This document shows, piece after piece, positions 1 through 9,026 of a stretch of 64,000 nucleotides of DNA. The notes beneath the pieces were generated by a model, which did not search any database, was not told the origin of the DNA, and worked only from the letters and a program-made list of their open reading frames with translations. The DNA is from Leclercia adecarboxylata (GTDB lineage Bacteria; Pseudomonadota; Gammaproteobacteria; Enterobacterales; Enterobacteriaceae), in assembly GCF_006171285.1 (NCBI RefSeq), contig NZ_CP040888.1:248001-312000 (forward strand). The letters are read 5' to 3'. A program made the position numbers and the translations under genes. The number at the start of each line of letters is the position of its first letter. The stretch's first letter is position 1.

Positions 1-376
1 TATCTTCGAACCGATATACCCACGCATATCCGCTGTCCACCATAGAAGCGTTAATGTCATAACCATCTAACCAAATGGTCCCTAACATTCGGCCATAGAT
101 ATCTACACCATGGTCGTTCACGGTAATGATTTTGGTTGCAATAGCTGTGGTTAAGGCCTGCTTTGCTTTTTGCCCAAAAGCTTGTTTGGATTCAGGAGCG
201 TCTATACCATACATCCGTATTTTGATGGTTGTATTTTGAGCATCCAGCGCAGTTATGGTGTCACCGTCAACAATCTTAACCACCTTTGCCTCAAATGTTG
301 TTGAGTTCCCCCAGGACGCCGCAGGGAATACAACGATCATGATTGGCAAAAGTAACTTTTTTAGATAACCCATCAT
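1..376 (-). CDS. SNase-family (thermonuclease-like) secreted nuclease, partial
   Basis: Read on the minus strand from ATG at 376 (or the next ATG at 373, which has better spacing from the AGGTGA ribosome site); the 3' end runs off the window. The N-terminus is a hydrophobic signal-peptide-like stretch ending near AASWG, so export to the periplasm is likely. The body shows the staphylococcal-nuclease hallmarks VDGDT, RMYGIDAPES and DIYGR, which supply the calcium-binding and catalytic Asp/Arg/Glu residues of this family. Such Ca-dependent nucleases of about 150-180 aa are common on conjugative plasmids; their plasmid role is unsettled. At least 125 residues are visible. Family assignment is firm, function inferred. 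Confidence 0.85.
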   Translation of the reverse strand, partial: MMGYLKKLLLPIMIVVFPAASWGNSTTFEAKVVKIVDGDTITALDAQNTTIKIRMYGIDAPESKQAFGQKAKQALTTAIATKIITVNDHGVDIYGRMLGTIWLDGYDINASMVDSGYAWVYRFED

Positions 377-545
377 TTCACCTGAATTTGTTGAGTGCAG
401 ACATGTATACACAAGGCAATTCACAGGCACTATTTTAACAAGTCATAAATTCCTGGACGGGCTAAAAACATATCATTTTGCAACTTAAAGCCAGAAAAAT
501 CACAATGAATTTAGAACCTGTACCAAAAAACAATCCAAATTAAGA

Positions 546-1637
546 GTGTTAATCTATCTCAAAGATATTATTCCTGAGAGAGTTTGGATGAAACGTAACA
601 CTCATGATCAAGAAAAAGACCTGAAAGATGTGGGTAAAGCTCCATCTTTGATCCACAAAACATTGTTAATAGCATCGACCATTTATGATCTTAAATATCT
701 GGCTCAGGTTTTAAATGATGAAAATGGCAGTAATTGGTCCCGTGCCTCGCTTAAGCGTCAGGTTAAAGGAAAGCCTGAGCATTGTGAGCTGAGTATCACT
801 GATGGACGTTATCTACAGTCTTTAATTCCTTCCCGACCTACTAATTACGAGGACAGGAAATTTAGCTTTATCGATTTGTTTGCAGGGATAGGTGGACTAC
901 GAAGCGGATTCGATGCCATCGGTGGAAAATGTCTTTTCACGAGTGAATGGAATACTTATTCCAGCCGTACTTACCGGGCGAACTGGTATTGCGATGAGAA
1001 CGAGCACCGCTTCAATTCAGATATCCGTGACATCACGCTTAGCAACCGGCCCGAAGTTTCTGATGAAGAGGCATACAAGTTTATCGATACATCTATCCCG
1101 GATCATGATGTACTTCTTGCGGGGTTTCCGTGTCAGCCATTCAGCATTGCCGGTGTCAGTAAAAAGAACTCTTTGGGACGCAAACACGGTTTCGAGTGCG
1201 ACACTCAGGGTACGCTCTTCTTTGATGTGGCCAGGATCATCCGGGCAAAACAACCGGCAATTTTTGTTCTGGAAAACGTTAAAAATCTGAAGAGTCACGA
1301 TAAGGGTAATACTTTTAACATCATCATGAAAACGCTGGAAGAGCTTGGCTACGACGTCGCAAACAGCGAAAGCATGGGCGCGGATGATCCTAAAGTCATC
1401 GACGGCCGTCATTTCCGACCCCAGCACCGTGAGCGTATCGTCCTTATTGGTTTTCGCCGCGACCTGCGCCTGAAAGACGGTTTTTCTCTAAGAGACATTA
1501 AAGACTTTTATCCGGACAAGCGCCCTTCTCTCTCCGATTTACTGGAACCGACGGTAGATAGTAAATACATCCTCTCCCCTAAACTCTGGGAGTACTTATA
1601 CAACTATGCAAAGAAACATGCTAGACTGGCCCCCTGA
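546..1637 (+). pseudogene. DNA (cytosine-5)-methyltransferase, 5' part, split by IS2-like element
   Basis: N-terminal part of a C5-cytosine methyltransferase, which transfers methyl from S-adenosylmethionine to cytosine in a specific DNA site. Seen in order: an extra N-terminal region of about 100 residues, motif [16 protein letters not shown], the catalytic loop GFPCQPFS (PCQ motif IV), LENVKNL (motif VI) and [11 protein letters not shown] (motif VIII). The reading frame enters the IS element at 1622 and stops at 1637. Removing the element with one 5-bp target copy rejoins it in frame to the 3' part at 2958, giving about 475-489 aa. The GTG at 546 opens the frame, but ATG at 588 with upstream GAGAGAG looks the better start. 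Because the target-recognition region and motifs IX-X are separated, the enzyme is probably inactive. Confidence 0.9.
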
Positions 1638-1712
1638 ATCTCCAGACAGTTGGTATCACTTAAGTTAGTGATAGTCTTAATACTAGTTTTTAGACTAGTC
1701 GTTGGAGTCCGA

Positions 1713-2078
1713 ATGATTGATGTTTTAGGTCCAGAGAAGCGCAGACGGCGAAGTGTTCAGGAAAAAATCGCCATTGTTCAGCAGAGTTTTGAGCCCGGAA
1801 TGACCGTGTCGCTGGTCGCCCGTCAGCATGGCGTTGCTGCCAGTCAGCTGTTCCTGTGGCGTAAGCAGTATCAGGAAGGCAGCCTTACAGCCGTTGCCGC
1901 AGGAGAACAGGTTGTGCCCGCGTCGGAGCTGGCATCTGCGATGAAGCAAATTAAAGAGCTGCAGCGCCTGTTGGGCAAGAAAACCATGGAAAACGAGCTG
2001 CTAAAAGAAGCCGTTGAATATGGCCGACAAAAAAAGTGGATAGCGCACGTGCCCTTGTTGCCGGAGGATGGCGAATAA
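1713..2078 (+). CDS. insC: IS2-like transposase subunit OrfA
   Basis: Protein of about 121 aa starting [14 protein letters not shown] at 1713, preceded in frame by a longer open stretch with no good start. It carries the N-terminal helix-turn-helix of IS3-family OrfA ([21 protein letters not shown]) and a leucine-zipper-like segment ([24 protein letters not shown]). In IS2 the product binds the terminal repeats, represses the element's promoter, and is fused to OrfB by programmed -1 frameshifting. The overlap with OrfB (2036-2078) is where this would happen. Confidence 0.93.
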   Translation: MIDVLGPEKRRRRSVQEKIAIVQQSFEPGMTVSLVARQHGVAASQLFLWRKQYQEGSLTAVAAGEQVVPASELASAMKQIKELQRLLGKKTMENELLKEAVEYGRQKKWIAHVPLLPEDGE

Positions 2079-2941
2079 GCCTTGTCAGTCGTTGCCTCCG
2101 GGTCTCACGTGCGCAACTGCATGCCATGGCCCGTCGGTCGAAGGACTGGCAGGATCGTCGGTGCAAGCGCAAGCCTGATGATACTGACGCGCTGGCCCGT
2201 ATCCATACCGTTATCGGCGATCTGCCCACCTATGGTTATCGTCGGGTATGGGCACTGCTGCGCAGACAATCAGAAACTGACGACATGGCGGTGATCAATG
2301 CCAAACGCGTATACCGCATCATGCGTCAGAATGCGCTGCTGCTTGAGCGTAAACCGGAAATACCGCCATCGAAGCGGGCGCATACAGGGAAAGTGGCCGT
2401 TGGAGAAAGTAACCAGCGGTGGTGCTCTGACGGCTTCGAGTTCAGCTGTGATAACGGTGAAAAACTGCGGGTCACGTTCGCTCTGGACTGTTGCGATCGC
2501 GAGGCACTTTACTGGGCGGCCAGTAACGGTGGATATGACAGTGAAACCGTGCAGGACGTCATGCTGGGTGCCGTGGAGCGTCGCTTCGGTAACAGCCTGC
2601 CGACATCCCCAGTTGAGTGGCTGACAGACAACGGTTCAGCCTACCGTTCTTATCAGACGCGTCAGTTCGCCAGAATGGTAGGACTGGAGCCTAAACATAC
2701 GGCGGTACGTAGCCCGGAAAGCAACGGGATGGCAGAGAGCTTCGTGAAAACGATGAAGCGCGATTACATCAGCATCATGCCGAAACCCGACGGGTTAACA
2801 GCGGTAAAGAACCTTGCGGAGGCCTTCGAACATTACAACGAATGGCATCCGCATAGTGCACTGGGGTATCGTTCGCCACGGGAATATCTGCGGCGACGAA
2901 CCAGTCATGGGTTAAGTGATAAAAAGTGTATGGAAATATAG
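2036..2941 (+). CDS. insD: IS2-like transposase catalytic subunit OrfB
   Basis: Retroviral-integrase-type DDE transposase of 301 aa, made as an OrfAB fusion by frameshifting. It has an HTH_21-type stretch ([17 protein letters not shown]) followed by the rve catalytic core: Asp in [11 protein letters not shown], Asp in [10 protein letters not shown] and Glu in [10 protein letters not shown], then the IS3-family tail [20 protein letters not shown]. Length and sequence are as expected for IS2 InsD, with scattered substitutions. The C-terminus overlaps the right terminal repeat. Confidence 0.93.
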   Translation: MDSARALVAGGWRISLVSRCLRVSRAQLHAMARRSKDWQDRRCKRKPDDTDALARIHTVIGDLPTYGYRRVWALLRRQSETDDMAVINAKRVYRIMRQNALLLERKPEIPPSKRAHTGKVAVGESNQRWCSDGFEFSCDNGEKLRVTFALDCCDREALYWAASNGGYDSETVQDVMLGAVERRFGNSLPTSPVEWLTDNGSAYRSYQTRQFARMVGLEPKHTAVRSPESNGMAESFVKTMKRDYISIMPKPDGLTAVKNLAEAFEHYNEWHPHSALGYRSPREYLRRRTSHGLSDKKCMEI

Positions 2942-2957
2942 GGGCCAATCCACATGC

Positions 2958-3351
2958 AGCAAAAGGCAATGGTTTTGGTTTTGGGCTTGTAGATCCTTCC
3001 AATGTTAATAGTGTCACCAGAACCCTCTCAAGCCGCTATATGAAAGACGGATCTGAAATTCTTATTGATCGGGGTTGGTCCCATGAGCTGGGAGAGTCTG
3101 ATTTCCATAACCCGGACAATATGGATCGTCGGCCACGCATGCTAACGCCACGTGAATGCAGCAGGCTTATGGGCTTCGATAAACCCGGGGAAAGTGTTTT
3201 CCGTATACCTGTGTCCAATACACAGGCTTACAGACAGTTTGGGAACTCAGTGATAGTTGATGTCTTTGCAGCCGTCGCTAAATTGTTGAAGTCACGAATT
3301 GATTATGTTGCTTCCTTGCGATTGCGGAAGTCATACGATGAAGTGTGCTGA
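2958..3351 (+). pseudogene. DNA (cytosine-5)-methyltransferase, 3' part
   Basis: Continuation of the methyltransferase gene after the IS2-like element. It contains the end of the target-recognition region and motifs IX and [19 protein letters not shown] and [23 protein letters not shown], which complete the SAM-binding fold in intact enzymes. An open frame from 2926 gives a short start-like ATG inside the IS end, but such a product would lack the catalytic PCQ loop. Frame and content match the upstream part exactly once the element and one CATGC copy are removed. Confidence 0.88.
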
Positions 3352-3411
3352 ACTAAGCTCATTTATCAATTTAAATGCTTAAGATTGTTGTAATAATGTC
3401 AGAGGTCAACC

Positions 3412-3579
3412 ATGACGTATTTCGAATCAGCTGAAGGTGAGACGGTATCTAAAGAACGAGCATTACAAGAACTGTCCAGGCATTGCGTTCCCGAAACAGA
3501 TTTCGAAGAATTCTTTAGCGACATGGGCGTAAAGGAACAGTATGACGCTCAGGAAGTGTTGCTCTGGTTGGGATATTAA
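3412..3579 (+). CDS. small acidic hypothetical protein (55 aa)
   Basis: ATG at 3412 follows AGAGGTCAACC, a fair ribosome site. The 55-residue product (starts MTYFESAEGETVSKER, ends VLLWLGY) is acidic, mostly helical in character and has no membrane segment. It lies 20 bp upstream of the DUF1173 gene and probably shares its transcript. I do not recognise the family. Confidence 0.6.
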   Translation: MTYFESAEGETVSKERALQELSRHCVPETDFEEFFSDMGVKEQYDAQEVLLWLGY

Positions 3580-3601
3580 ACTTCCTGTTTAGGAGACTAC
3601 T

Positions 3602-4921
3602 ATGAGCCAAAAATTCGCAGTGATGATTGCTTACGACGACGATCCAAACGTCAAAAGGTATTCACCTGACTTTCAAACGCAGGATGAGTTTGCTAAAGGG
3701 TGGCAGTCGGCTCTTAAAAAAGCACACCACACCTCAGGTCAAAAATCAGTCATCACCTGCGGATGTCGTGGAAAAGGAGAAAAGCGACTTTATGTTCGTG
3801 CTTTACCGAACGGTGATGCCTTTATTCTCGTCAAAGCCGCTAACACGGGCATTGAGCATGATCCTTCCTGTGTATTCTTCTCCCTTGATGCCCGGCATAC
3901 CGGCCTGAAAGGATATGCGAGTGGTGTGGTCCGGATTACAACCGAAGGTGATATGGCTGTAAGGCTCGGTATCGGTATGACAGAGAAAGATCCTCCTGAA
4001 AAATCAGAAGTGCCTCCCCTGCCCCATCTTCAGCGACCAGAAGGTGGTCAGGCCTCAATGACCCTCCTGGGCTTGCTTAGTCTTTTGTGGACAGAGTCTG
4101 GTCTGAATGTCTGGTACCCGAAAATGGCAGGGAAACGTAACGATTCACTGGTACGGTATCGTCTGCTTGAAACCGCTAAACAAATTCGTACCGGCAGAGC
4201 CTGCATAGGTGACCATTTATTCATTGGTGTACCTGACCCGAAACAACCTGTCGCTCAGTCGCAGATTCAGCGTCTTTCATCACAGGCGATGAGTGATAAA
4301 CGTCTCATGCTCCTGTCAGTTTTACCTCGCTACGATGCTGAAAAGCATGAGAAGCCACTTAAATTTTTACCCCTGCGGAATTTTGGGGGGCTACCGCTGA
4401 TTTTTTTCAATTCAGAAGGCCATTGGGACAGCGTAAAGAAACGATTTTCATCGGAGTACGCAGCATGGAAATCCGGAGCGAAAATAGTTGTCTTTGCGTT
4501 GACGTCACCAGCTGCGGTAACCGGCAGAGGCCCTTCTGTAAGAGCTCATCAAATTGTGCTGATGCACGTTAGCGAGAACTGGATACCTCTGGACTCCTCC
4601 TATGAGGCGGTTGTTGCAGAAAAGCTGGATGCAGAGCACCGGCAGTACGTTAAGCCCATGCGTTATGATGCGAGTATTAGTGAGGTGTTCCCTGACTTCT
4701 ACCTGCTCGACACAAAAAGCGATAAGCCGTTCCCGATGGAAGTATTTGGTATGGCCACTCCTGCTTATCTGGCCCGAAAGCAACTCAAAAAAGATTATTA
4801 CAACCGTGAATATGGGCCTTATGGATGGTGGCACTGGGATGCGACCACAGCATCTGAAACTATGGTGCTGCCTCATTTTCCAGATTCACGCAAACCTCTT
4901 TCAACTGACACACCTGCTTAA
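3602..4921 (+). CDS. DUF1173 family protein
   Basis: Protein of 439 aa, start supported by TTTAGGAGACTACT just upstream. The N-terminal third has a cysteine/histidine pattern (CGCRGKGEKRLYVR followed by IEHDPSCVFFS) that looks like a metal site; the central part has GGQASMTLLGLLSLLWTESGLNVWYPKM, and the C-terminus HYNREYGPYGWWHWDAT-like aromatic motifs. This layout resembles DUF1173 proteins found on conjugative plasmids and ICEs; their role is unknown. It sits between two small co-directional genes and is probably part of the plasmid backbone. Family call is from memory of the pattern, not a search. Confidence 0.65.
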   Translation: MSQKFAVMIAYDDDPNVKRYSPDFQTQDEFAKGWQSALKKAHHTSGQKSVITCGCRGKGEKRLYVRALPNGDAFILVKAANTGIEHDPSCVFFSLDARHTGLKGYASGVVRITTEGDMAVRLGIGMTEKDPPEKSEVPPLPHLQRPEGGQASMTLLGLLSLLWTESGLNVWYPKMAGKRNDSLVRYRLLETAKQIRTGRACIGDHLFIGVPDPKQPVAQSQIQRLSSQAMSDKRLMLLSVLPRYDAEKHEKPLKFLPLRNFGGLPLIFFNSEGHWDSVKKRFSSEYAAWKSGAKIVVFALTSPAAVTGRGPSVRAHQIVLMHVSENWIPLDSSYEAVVAEKLDAEHRQYVKPMRYDASISEVFPDFYLLDTKSDKPFPMEVFGMATPAYLARKQLKKDYYNREYGPYGWWHWDATTASETMVLPHFPDSRKPLSTDTPA

Positions 4922-4933
4922 AATGGAGAAAAA

Positions 4934-5137
4934 ATGTCCTACATGCTTTCGCTAAGCGAACAGACAAAACTGAACGCTTTCCTGTCAGGGATCCTAGATG
5001 ATTACAAGACTGGGGTTATCACTCAGATACAAGCTGTTGGTAAAATCGGTAACGTGTTTTCTGCTCTGGAAAGTGGAGACTCAAAAAAGGTAGTGCATTT
5101 GTTGACTGAAGGACGAAAACTCCTGCCGACGGGCTGA
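4934..5137 (+). CDS. small hypothetical protein (67 aa)
   Basis: ATG at 4934 lies 12 bp after the DUF1173 stop and is preceded by ATGGAGAAAAA, so it is likely translated from the same message. The product (begins MSYMLSLSEQTKLNAF) is helical with no signal or membrane segment. It resembles short plasmid proteins of unknown function with a repeated ITQIQAVGKIGNVFSAL-type helix. It ends convergently with the coiled-coil gene on the other strand. Confidence 0.6.
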   Translation: MSYMLSLSEQTKLNAFLSGILDDYKTGVITQIQAVGKIGNVFSALESGDSKKVVHLLTEGRKLLPTG

Positions 5138-5200
5138 ATGTCCGCAGAAGTTCTACTGTGCCAGGGGATACAGAGAAGTGTATCAACCTGGCTTCATTTA

Positions 5201-6406
5201 TCATGATGTTTTTCTGCTACGCGGCTGTTTTGACTTTCCAGTACCTCCCCCTGCCATTGCACCAGTCAATGTATCAATGGTGCCTTTTAGGGATTCTGAG
5301 ATTGTTTTCTCCGCCTCCAGGGAAGCTTCCAGCTTCATTACTTTGGCCTGGAGCGTTTTGAGTTCATTGATTTGTTCAGCCACTTCCGCTTCATAGCCCT
5401 GGCTGACCAAAGTTACTTTATTCAGGTCGGCGCTCAGCGACTCGTTTAGTTTATGGAGTTCAGTAAGCTCGGCATTCACCGCCACCAGGTCACCCTCCTT
5501 CCCGGATAGTGCACTTTTCAGCTCAGAACAAAGGGTCTGTGCAGCAATAAATTCCTGTTCAAACCTGTCCCTCTCTGCCTTTGTATCTGACACTGTCTGA
5601 CTTAACTGGTCGCATTGTCTTAAAAGACCAGCATTATCAGAACGCTGAGAGTTGATCTCTTCGTTCAGTTTTTTTTGATATTCAAGGTGACCAGCGATCT
5701 CTGTTTTACGTTCAGCCAGTTGCTGGGAGAGTGAGTCATTAGACTGCTGTGCGAGGCTTAATTCATGCCGTGTGCTATCTAACTGGTGATGGCAGGTTTC
5801 GAGTTCTGCTTCGGCAACATTCAGCCTTGTTTCTAACTCCTTGACGGTACTGTCCCGGATCTCTAATCGACCCTGTAGCGCCTGATTCTCAAGTTTCAGC
5901 TCATCCATATCGGTAGCGCTTTGCTCAAGCCGCTGTAACAGCTGCGTTACCTCCTCCTCCAGCTGCATGCTACGTGCTTCAGCTTTTTTAACACTATCAT
6001 TCTGTATTGCGGTATAGCTTCTACGGTAGTGCCAGGTGATGTACGAGATAATATCGCCGAGTGCAACCTTTACCTCATCGGGTATATCCAGGTAACGGGC
6101 CTCTTCAGGAACCTCTTTAACATACTTCTGGTACTCCGCGAACATCTCCTGTGACCTTGCAAACGAGCCGCCAACAGCGTTTCTGAGCCAGTGAACTTTG
6201 AAGCTCAGATCGATATTTTCCGGGTTAATTTCTTTCTCTTTGCACAGACGTTCGATTGCATTGAAGTAATCGATCATCGCGATAGATGAGTGCCTTGAAC
6301 GACCCATTTCCTTTGATTTTTCAGTGGATTCGCTGCGGATGTCATTCTGCACCTCTGGCGGGGTAGCATCGTTCAGGCTTTTTTCTTTATCATTTTCGAT
6401 CATCAT
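5201..6406 (-). CDS. long coiled-coil protein, KfrA-like architecture
   Basis: About 401 aa from ATG at 6406, whose ATGA overlaps the stop of the upstream gene and is preceded by GCAGGAAAA; the frame is open further upstream but that would bury it in the other gene. Residues 20-130 form a globular, helix-rich head (AMIDYFNAIERLCKEKEI..., WHYRRSYTAIQ). From about residue 140 to 380 there is a nearly unbroken heptad-rich coiled coil full of Glu, Leu and Gln, ending in a basic tail (GGTGKSKQPRSRKTS). Plasmid KfrA proteins share this plan of DNA-binding head plus alpha-helical tail and act in plasmid maintenance; the head here is not clearly the KfrA domain, so the comparison is architectural only. 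Confidence 0.6.
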   Translation of the reverse strand: MMIENDKEKSLNDATPPEVQNDIRSESTEKSKEMGRSRHSSIAMIDYFNAIERLCKEKEINPENIDLSFKVHWLRNAVGGSFARSQEMFAEYQKYVKEVPEEARYLDIPDEVKVALGDIISYITWHYRRSYTAIQNDSVKKAEARSMQLEEEVTQLLQRLEQSATDMDELKLENQALQGRLEIRDSTVKELETRLNVAEAELETCHHQLDSTRHELSLAQQSNDSLSQQLAERKTEIAGHLEYQKKLNEEINSQRSDNAGLLRQCDQLSQTVSDTKAERDRFEQEFIAAQTLCSELKSALSGKEGDLVAVNAELTELHKLNESLSADLNKVTLVSQGYEAEVAEQINELKTLQAKVMKLEASLEAEKTISESLKGTIDTLTGAMAGGGTGKSKQPRSRKTS

Positions 6407-7221
6407 TTTTTTCCTGCGGCCGGAAGCTGGTTTGCAAAATAAATGCTGATAAGATCGTTCAGAGCATTCAGAAGCGAGATACTGTCGATGCAAATGTGAA
6501 CGTTTCCATTCTCAAACAGGCGACACCGCCAGCCATTCTCATCACTGACCTCGCCTGTGAATTCTGTATTTCTCATGGCCGTCAGCCTGTCGACCATACT
6601 CAGCCCACCGCCGGTTGCAGGTGTTGGAGTATCAGAACAGATGCATACAATATTCTCAAAGTCGCGTAAACAAAAGTGATTGTCCTGCGAGAAACCGTTG
6701 TACCTCAGCACTTTCACACCAGGAAAAATCCCCCGAAGAACAAGCTTTTTTGGCATTGTATATTGCCTGGCATTGCTTTTGAAACTTCGGTCTAGCTTGT
6801 TGAGAACATCAACGAAACCTTCTGCAAGCGTGTCTCGTCTGTTAGCCAGTGCATGCTGTAATGTTCCCTTAACAATCTCCAGGGAAGCGACGGGCGGATC
6901 CGTACGTAGGGATTCGTTAAAGGCTTCTTTTTGCTTATGGTTCCAGTACCGGTCCATACCTGTTTCTTCAAAGAGCCTTTTCCACGTTTTACGGTCAATT
7001 TCCTTACGCCCCTCCTCGATGGTGCGATCCAGTGACGACGGAAGACCAAATGCGTTGGGCTGCATAATTCTGCTGGTGAAGAGAGAGAAACCGCACAGTT
7101 CCGACGCTTCCGAGATTAACCGCATCCCTTCTTCGAATTTCTGCATGGCCATATCCCGGGCGCTGATGAGCCGCCCTGTCCGGCTCGCCGGTACTGGCTC
7201 AGAACCCTGGTTATGAGTCAT
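6403..7221 (-). CDS. hypothetical protein coupled to coiled-coil partner
   Basis: About 272 aa. The ATG at 7221 is chosen over the one at 7233 because GGAGTG lies five bases ahead of it. No signal peptide or membrane helix is evident; the C-terminal half includes a beta-rich stretch with CICSDTPTPATGGGLSMVDRL. The stop overlaps the start of the coiled-coil gene (ATGA), which argues for a stable two-gene operon and probably a physical partnership. I do not recognise the family. Confidence 0.6.
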   Translation of the reverse strand: MTHNQGSEPVPASRTGRLISARDMAMQKFEEGMRLISEASELCGFSLFTSRIMQPNAFGLPSSLDRTIEEGRKEIDRKTWKRLFEETGMDRYWNHKQKEAFNESLRTDPPVASLEIVKGTLQHALANRRDTLAEGFVDVLNKLDRSFKSNARQYTMPKKLVLRGIFPGVKVLRYNGFSQDNHFCLRDFENIVCICSDTPTPATGGGLSMVDRLTAMRNTEFTGEVSDENGWRCRLFENGNVHICIDSISLLNALNDLISIYFANQLPAAGKK

Positions 7222-7535
7222 TTTACACTCCATTTTGGTATGTTAGAACAATTTGAATTGAGCAAAGGTAGTTACCCTCTAAAACCTATAGAATTTACGT
7301 AGAAACGCGTTTAGTAAAGTCTTTACTAATTACTAATGACTAACATATTAGCACTTTCAGATATGCCAGCAACAACCCCAGCCAGTGAAATAATGTGATG
7401 AGCCCATTAAATGGGTGTAATCATTCTATCTGGTTGATATTTAAAGTTTTTAATTGTCAGCTTTATGTATGCCTGTGGGATTTACTCCTAATTAAATCCC
7501 ATAGTATGAAAATTAGGCATTTGTAGGCTTTTACG

Positions 7536-7595
7536 ACGTGACGTTGTCACGTATATCAATGGAATTTAGTCACTAGTAAAGAGTTAACTAGTGAC
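7536..7595. promoter_or_regulatory. two operator-like palindromes in a 640-bp intergenic region
   Basis: The A+T-rich stretch between 7222 and 7863 lies between divergent transcripts. It holds ACGTGAC-GTT-GTCACGT (7536-7552, perfect 7-bp arms) and GTCACTAGT-N9-ACTAGTGAC (7569-7595, perfect 9-bp arms) separated by 16 bp. Repeated TTTACTAATTACTAATGACTAA-like text lies at about 7319-7350. The two palindromes share a GTCAC core, so one regulator could bind both. No RNA gene is obvious in the rest of the gap. Confidence 0.4.
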
Positions 7596-7650
7596 AATCT
7601 GTCTGATCGGTGTGCTTGAACGGTGCACTCCAGGCCGGATATAAAAATTG

Positions 7651-7764
7651 ATGAGAGATATACAGAAAATGATGGACTGGCTTAATAAGCCAACCTTTCT
7701 TGCGAGGATTGATGCTGTTGAACACGCTATAAAGCGAAAATGCTCCTTTTTAACCTATAGGTAG
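7651..7764 (+). CDS. possible small protein (37 aa)
   Basis: Open frame from ATG at 7651 encoding a basic helical peptide (starts MRDIQKMMDWLNKP). There is no convincing ribosome site and no recognised family. A still shorter frame (about 7771-7833) follows. Listed because it is the only coding candidate in this gap upstream of the 126-aa gene. Confidence 0.25.
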   Translation: MRDIQKMMDWLNKPTFLARIDAVEHAIKRKCSFLTYR

Positions 7765-7863
7765 GGCACTATGAGTAAGATACAATCAAATCGCCAGACA
7801 GATGGTTATTACATGATGATCAAAGCGGGCTAATACATGCGTTATCGCTGAGACGAGGCTTCA

Positions 7864-8244
7864 ATGACAAATACACTTGACCCATCACTCGAGCAAATCG
7901 AAATGTGGCGCAGAGCTACCGGTTCCGAAGGTGGACTCAACGAATACCGCAACTGGATTCTGGAAAACAGAATGAGATTTACAGCATACGGTATTCATAC
8001 CGTTATCGTCGAAGGTGAGGCGAAGCATATAACAGCGCTTGATGATGTTACCCTCTGTAACGAGTGGGCGAAGCTTAAAAGAGAAAACAATAGGCTTTAC
8101 GCAGCAAATGAAAAAATTTGCTCTGGCTGGCGTGGTTTTGTGTTGCGTTTGTTAGGAATAACACTGCCATGCAGAAAACCGGTCATCTTACTGGGGGCAG
8201 ATGGGAAGAATCAAAATGATGCCGTGAAAGGGGCTGATTTGTAA
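7864..8244 (+). CDS. hypothetical protein (126 aa)
   Basis: ATG at 7864 is preceded by GAGACGAGGCTTCA. The product starts MTNTLDPSLEQIEMWRRATG, has a helical N-terminal half with a Trp/Arg-rich segment and a central EWAKLKRENNRLYAANEK heptad-like stretch, followed by a basic hydrophobic segment (FVLRLLGITLPCRKPVILL) that could be a membrane-proximal helix. It does not match a family I know. It lies 57 bp upstream of the 221-aa gene and may be cotranscribed. Confidence 0.55.
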   Translation: MTNTLDPSLEQIEMWRRATGSEGGLNEYRNWILENRMRFTAYGIHTVIVEGEAKHITALDDVTLCNEWAKLKRENNRLYAANEKICSGWRGFVLRLLGITLPCRKPVILLGADGKNQNDAVKGADL

Positions 8245-8301
8245 TTTTCAGGCGAACCCACCGTTCTTAGAAAGCTGTTCTATGGGTATGTAAGGTAGAT
8301 A

Positions 8302-8967
8302 ATGATCTCTGAACGCTCAGTACACTTAATCACTTCCTGTACAAAGGGCAAGAATCATCAGGGCCACGTCTGGTCGACATTGGACATAGATCCAAAACAA
8401 ACTCCGGACGACGCAGCATATGCCTGGAGTAACATTGTAGACGACGCCAGAAGTAATCAGGCGGTACCGGCGTTGTCCTTGTATTCAGGTAATCACTGGT
8501 CTACGGCAAAGGAAATTTTAAACTCAACCAGAAATCTGGAGTTGTGGATAATCTCTGCCGGGATGGGGTTTTTAAATAGTCGAGATCGGGTGCCCTCTTA
8601 CGAGGCGACATTTCATCAAGTACCATTCAGGCATGATCTCTGGTGGAAAGCCCTTACAAAATCACTAGGAAAGCATAACCGTTGCGCAACTATAAGCCAG
8701 TTAATGCAGTCCAGTCCGAATGATGAATATTTGATTGCGGCTTCGCCTGTTTATATTGCTGCCGTCCAGAATGACATCCTGAAGGGCATCGAGAGTTTGA
8801 CTCATCCTCTTACGCAACTAACGATCGTGACATCAGGGGCATATGCTGGCCCACTTGAAGAATACTTAATTAAGAGTTCTTCAAGAATGATGAAAGACCT
8901 GGAGTGCAATATGGTGTGCCTGAATATAAAACTGGCTCAATACATACTTAAAAGTGGTAGTCGTTAG
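8302..8967 (+). CDS. hypothetical protein with YaaA/DUF6884-like features
   Basis: 221 aa, ATG preceded by AAGGTAGATA. Three spaced motifs stand out: an N-terminal hydrophobic strand followed by a basic cysteine site (VHLITSCTKGKN), LSLYSGNHWSTAKEIL, and LWIISAGMGFL followed by VPSYEATF. The combination of an N-terminal Cys/Lys strand, a Tyr-rich 'aptitude' motif and an SAG.G motif recalls proteins of the YaaA/DUF6884 kind that occur in DNA-modification and defence contexts. That link is a tentative memory-based comparison. No signal peptide is seen. Confidence 0.4.
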   Translation: MISERSVHLITSCTKGKNHQGHVWSTLDIDPKQTPDDAAYAWSNIVDDARSNQAVPALSLYSGNHWSTAKEILNSTRNLELWIISAGMGFLNSRDRVPSYEATFHQVPFRHDLWWKALTKSLGKHNRCATISQLMQSSPNDEYLIAASPVYIAAVQNDILKGIESLTHPLTQLTIVTSGAYAGPLEEYLIKSSSRMMKDLECNMVCLNIKLAQYILKSGSR

Positions 8968-9026
8968 AACTAGCCTGTTAATGATACAATTCTCCTGTAT
9001 TTTTAGGTTTATAAAAGGTCTTAAAT

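Larger units (their letters stand above)
1622..2952 (+). mobile_element. IS2-like insertion sequence (IS3 family), complete, 1331 bp
   Basis: Left end begins TAGACTGGCCCC and right end finishes with the complement of TGGATTGGCCCC, matching the asymmetric terminal repeats of IS2. The element is flanked by a perfect 5-bp direct repeat, CATGC (1617-1621 and 2953-2957). Length of 1331 bp equals that of IS2. Both ORFs are intact and very like InsC and InsD of IS2 but not identical, so it is a close relative. Insertion direction is the same as that of the methyltransferase gene it breaks. The intact target duplication says this is a recent, simple transposition. Confidence 0.95.

Noticed and set aside
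1650..1712. N-terminal extension of the IS2-like OrfA
   Set aside because: Hydrophobic stretch before MIDVLGPEK is the terminal-repeat and promoter region; known OrfA starts at the later ATG.
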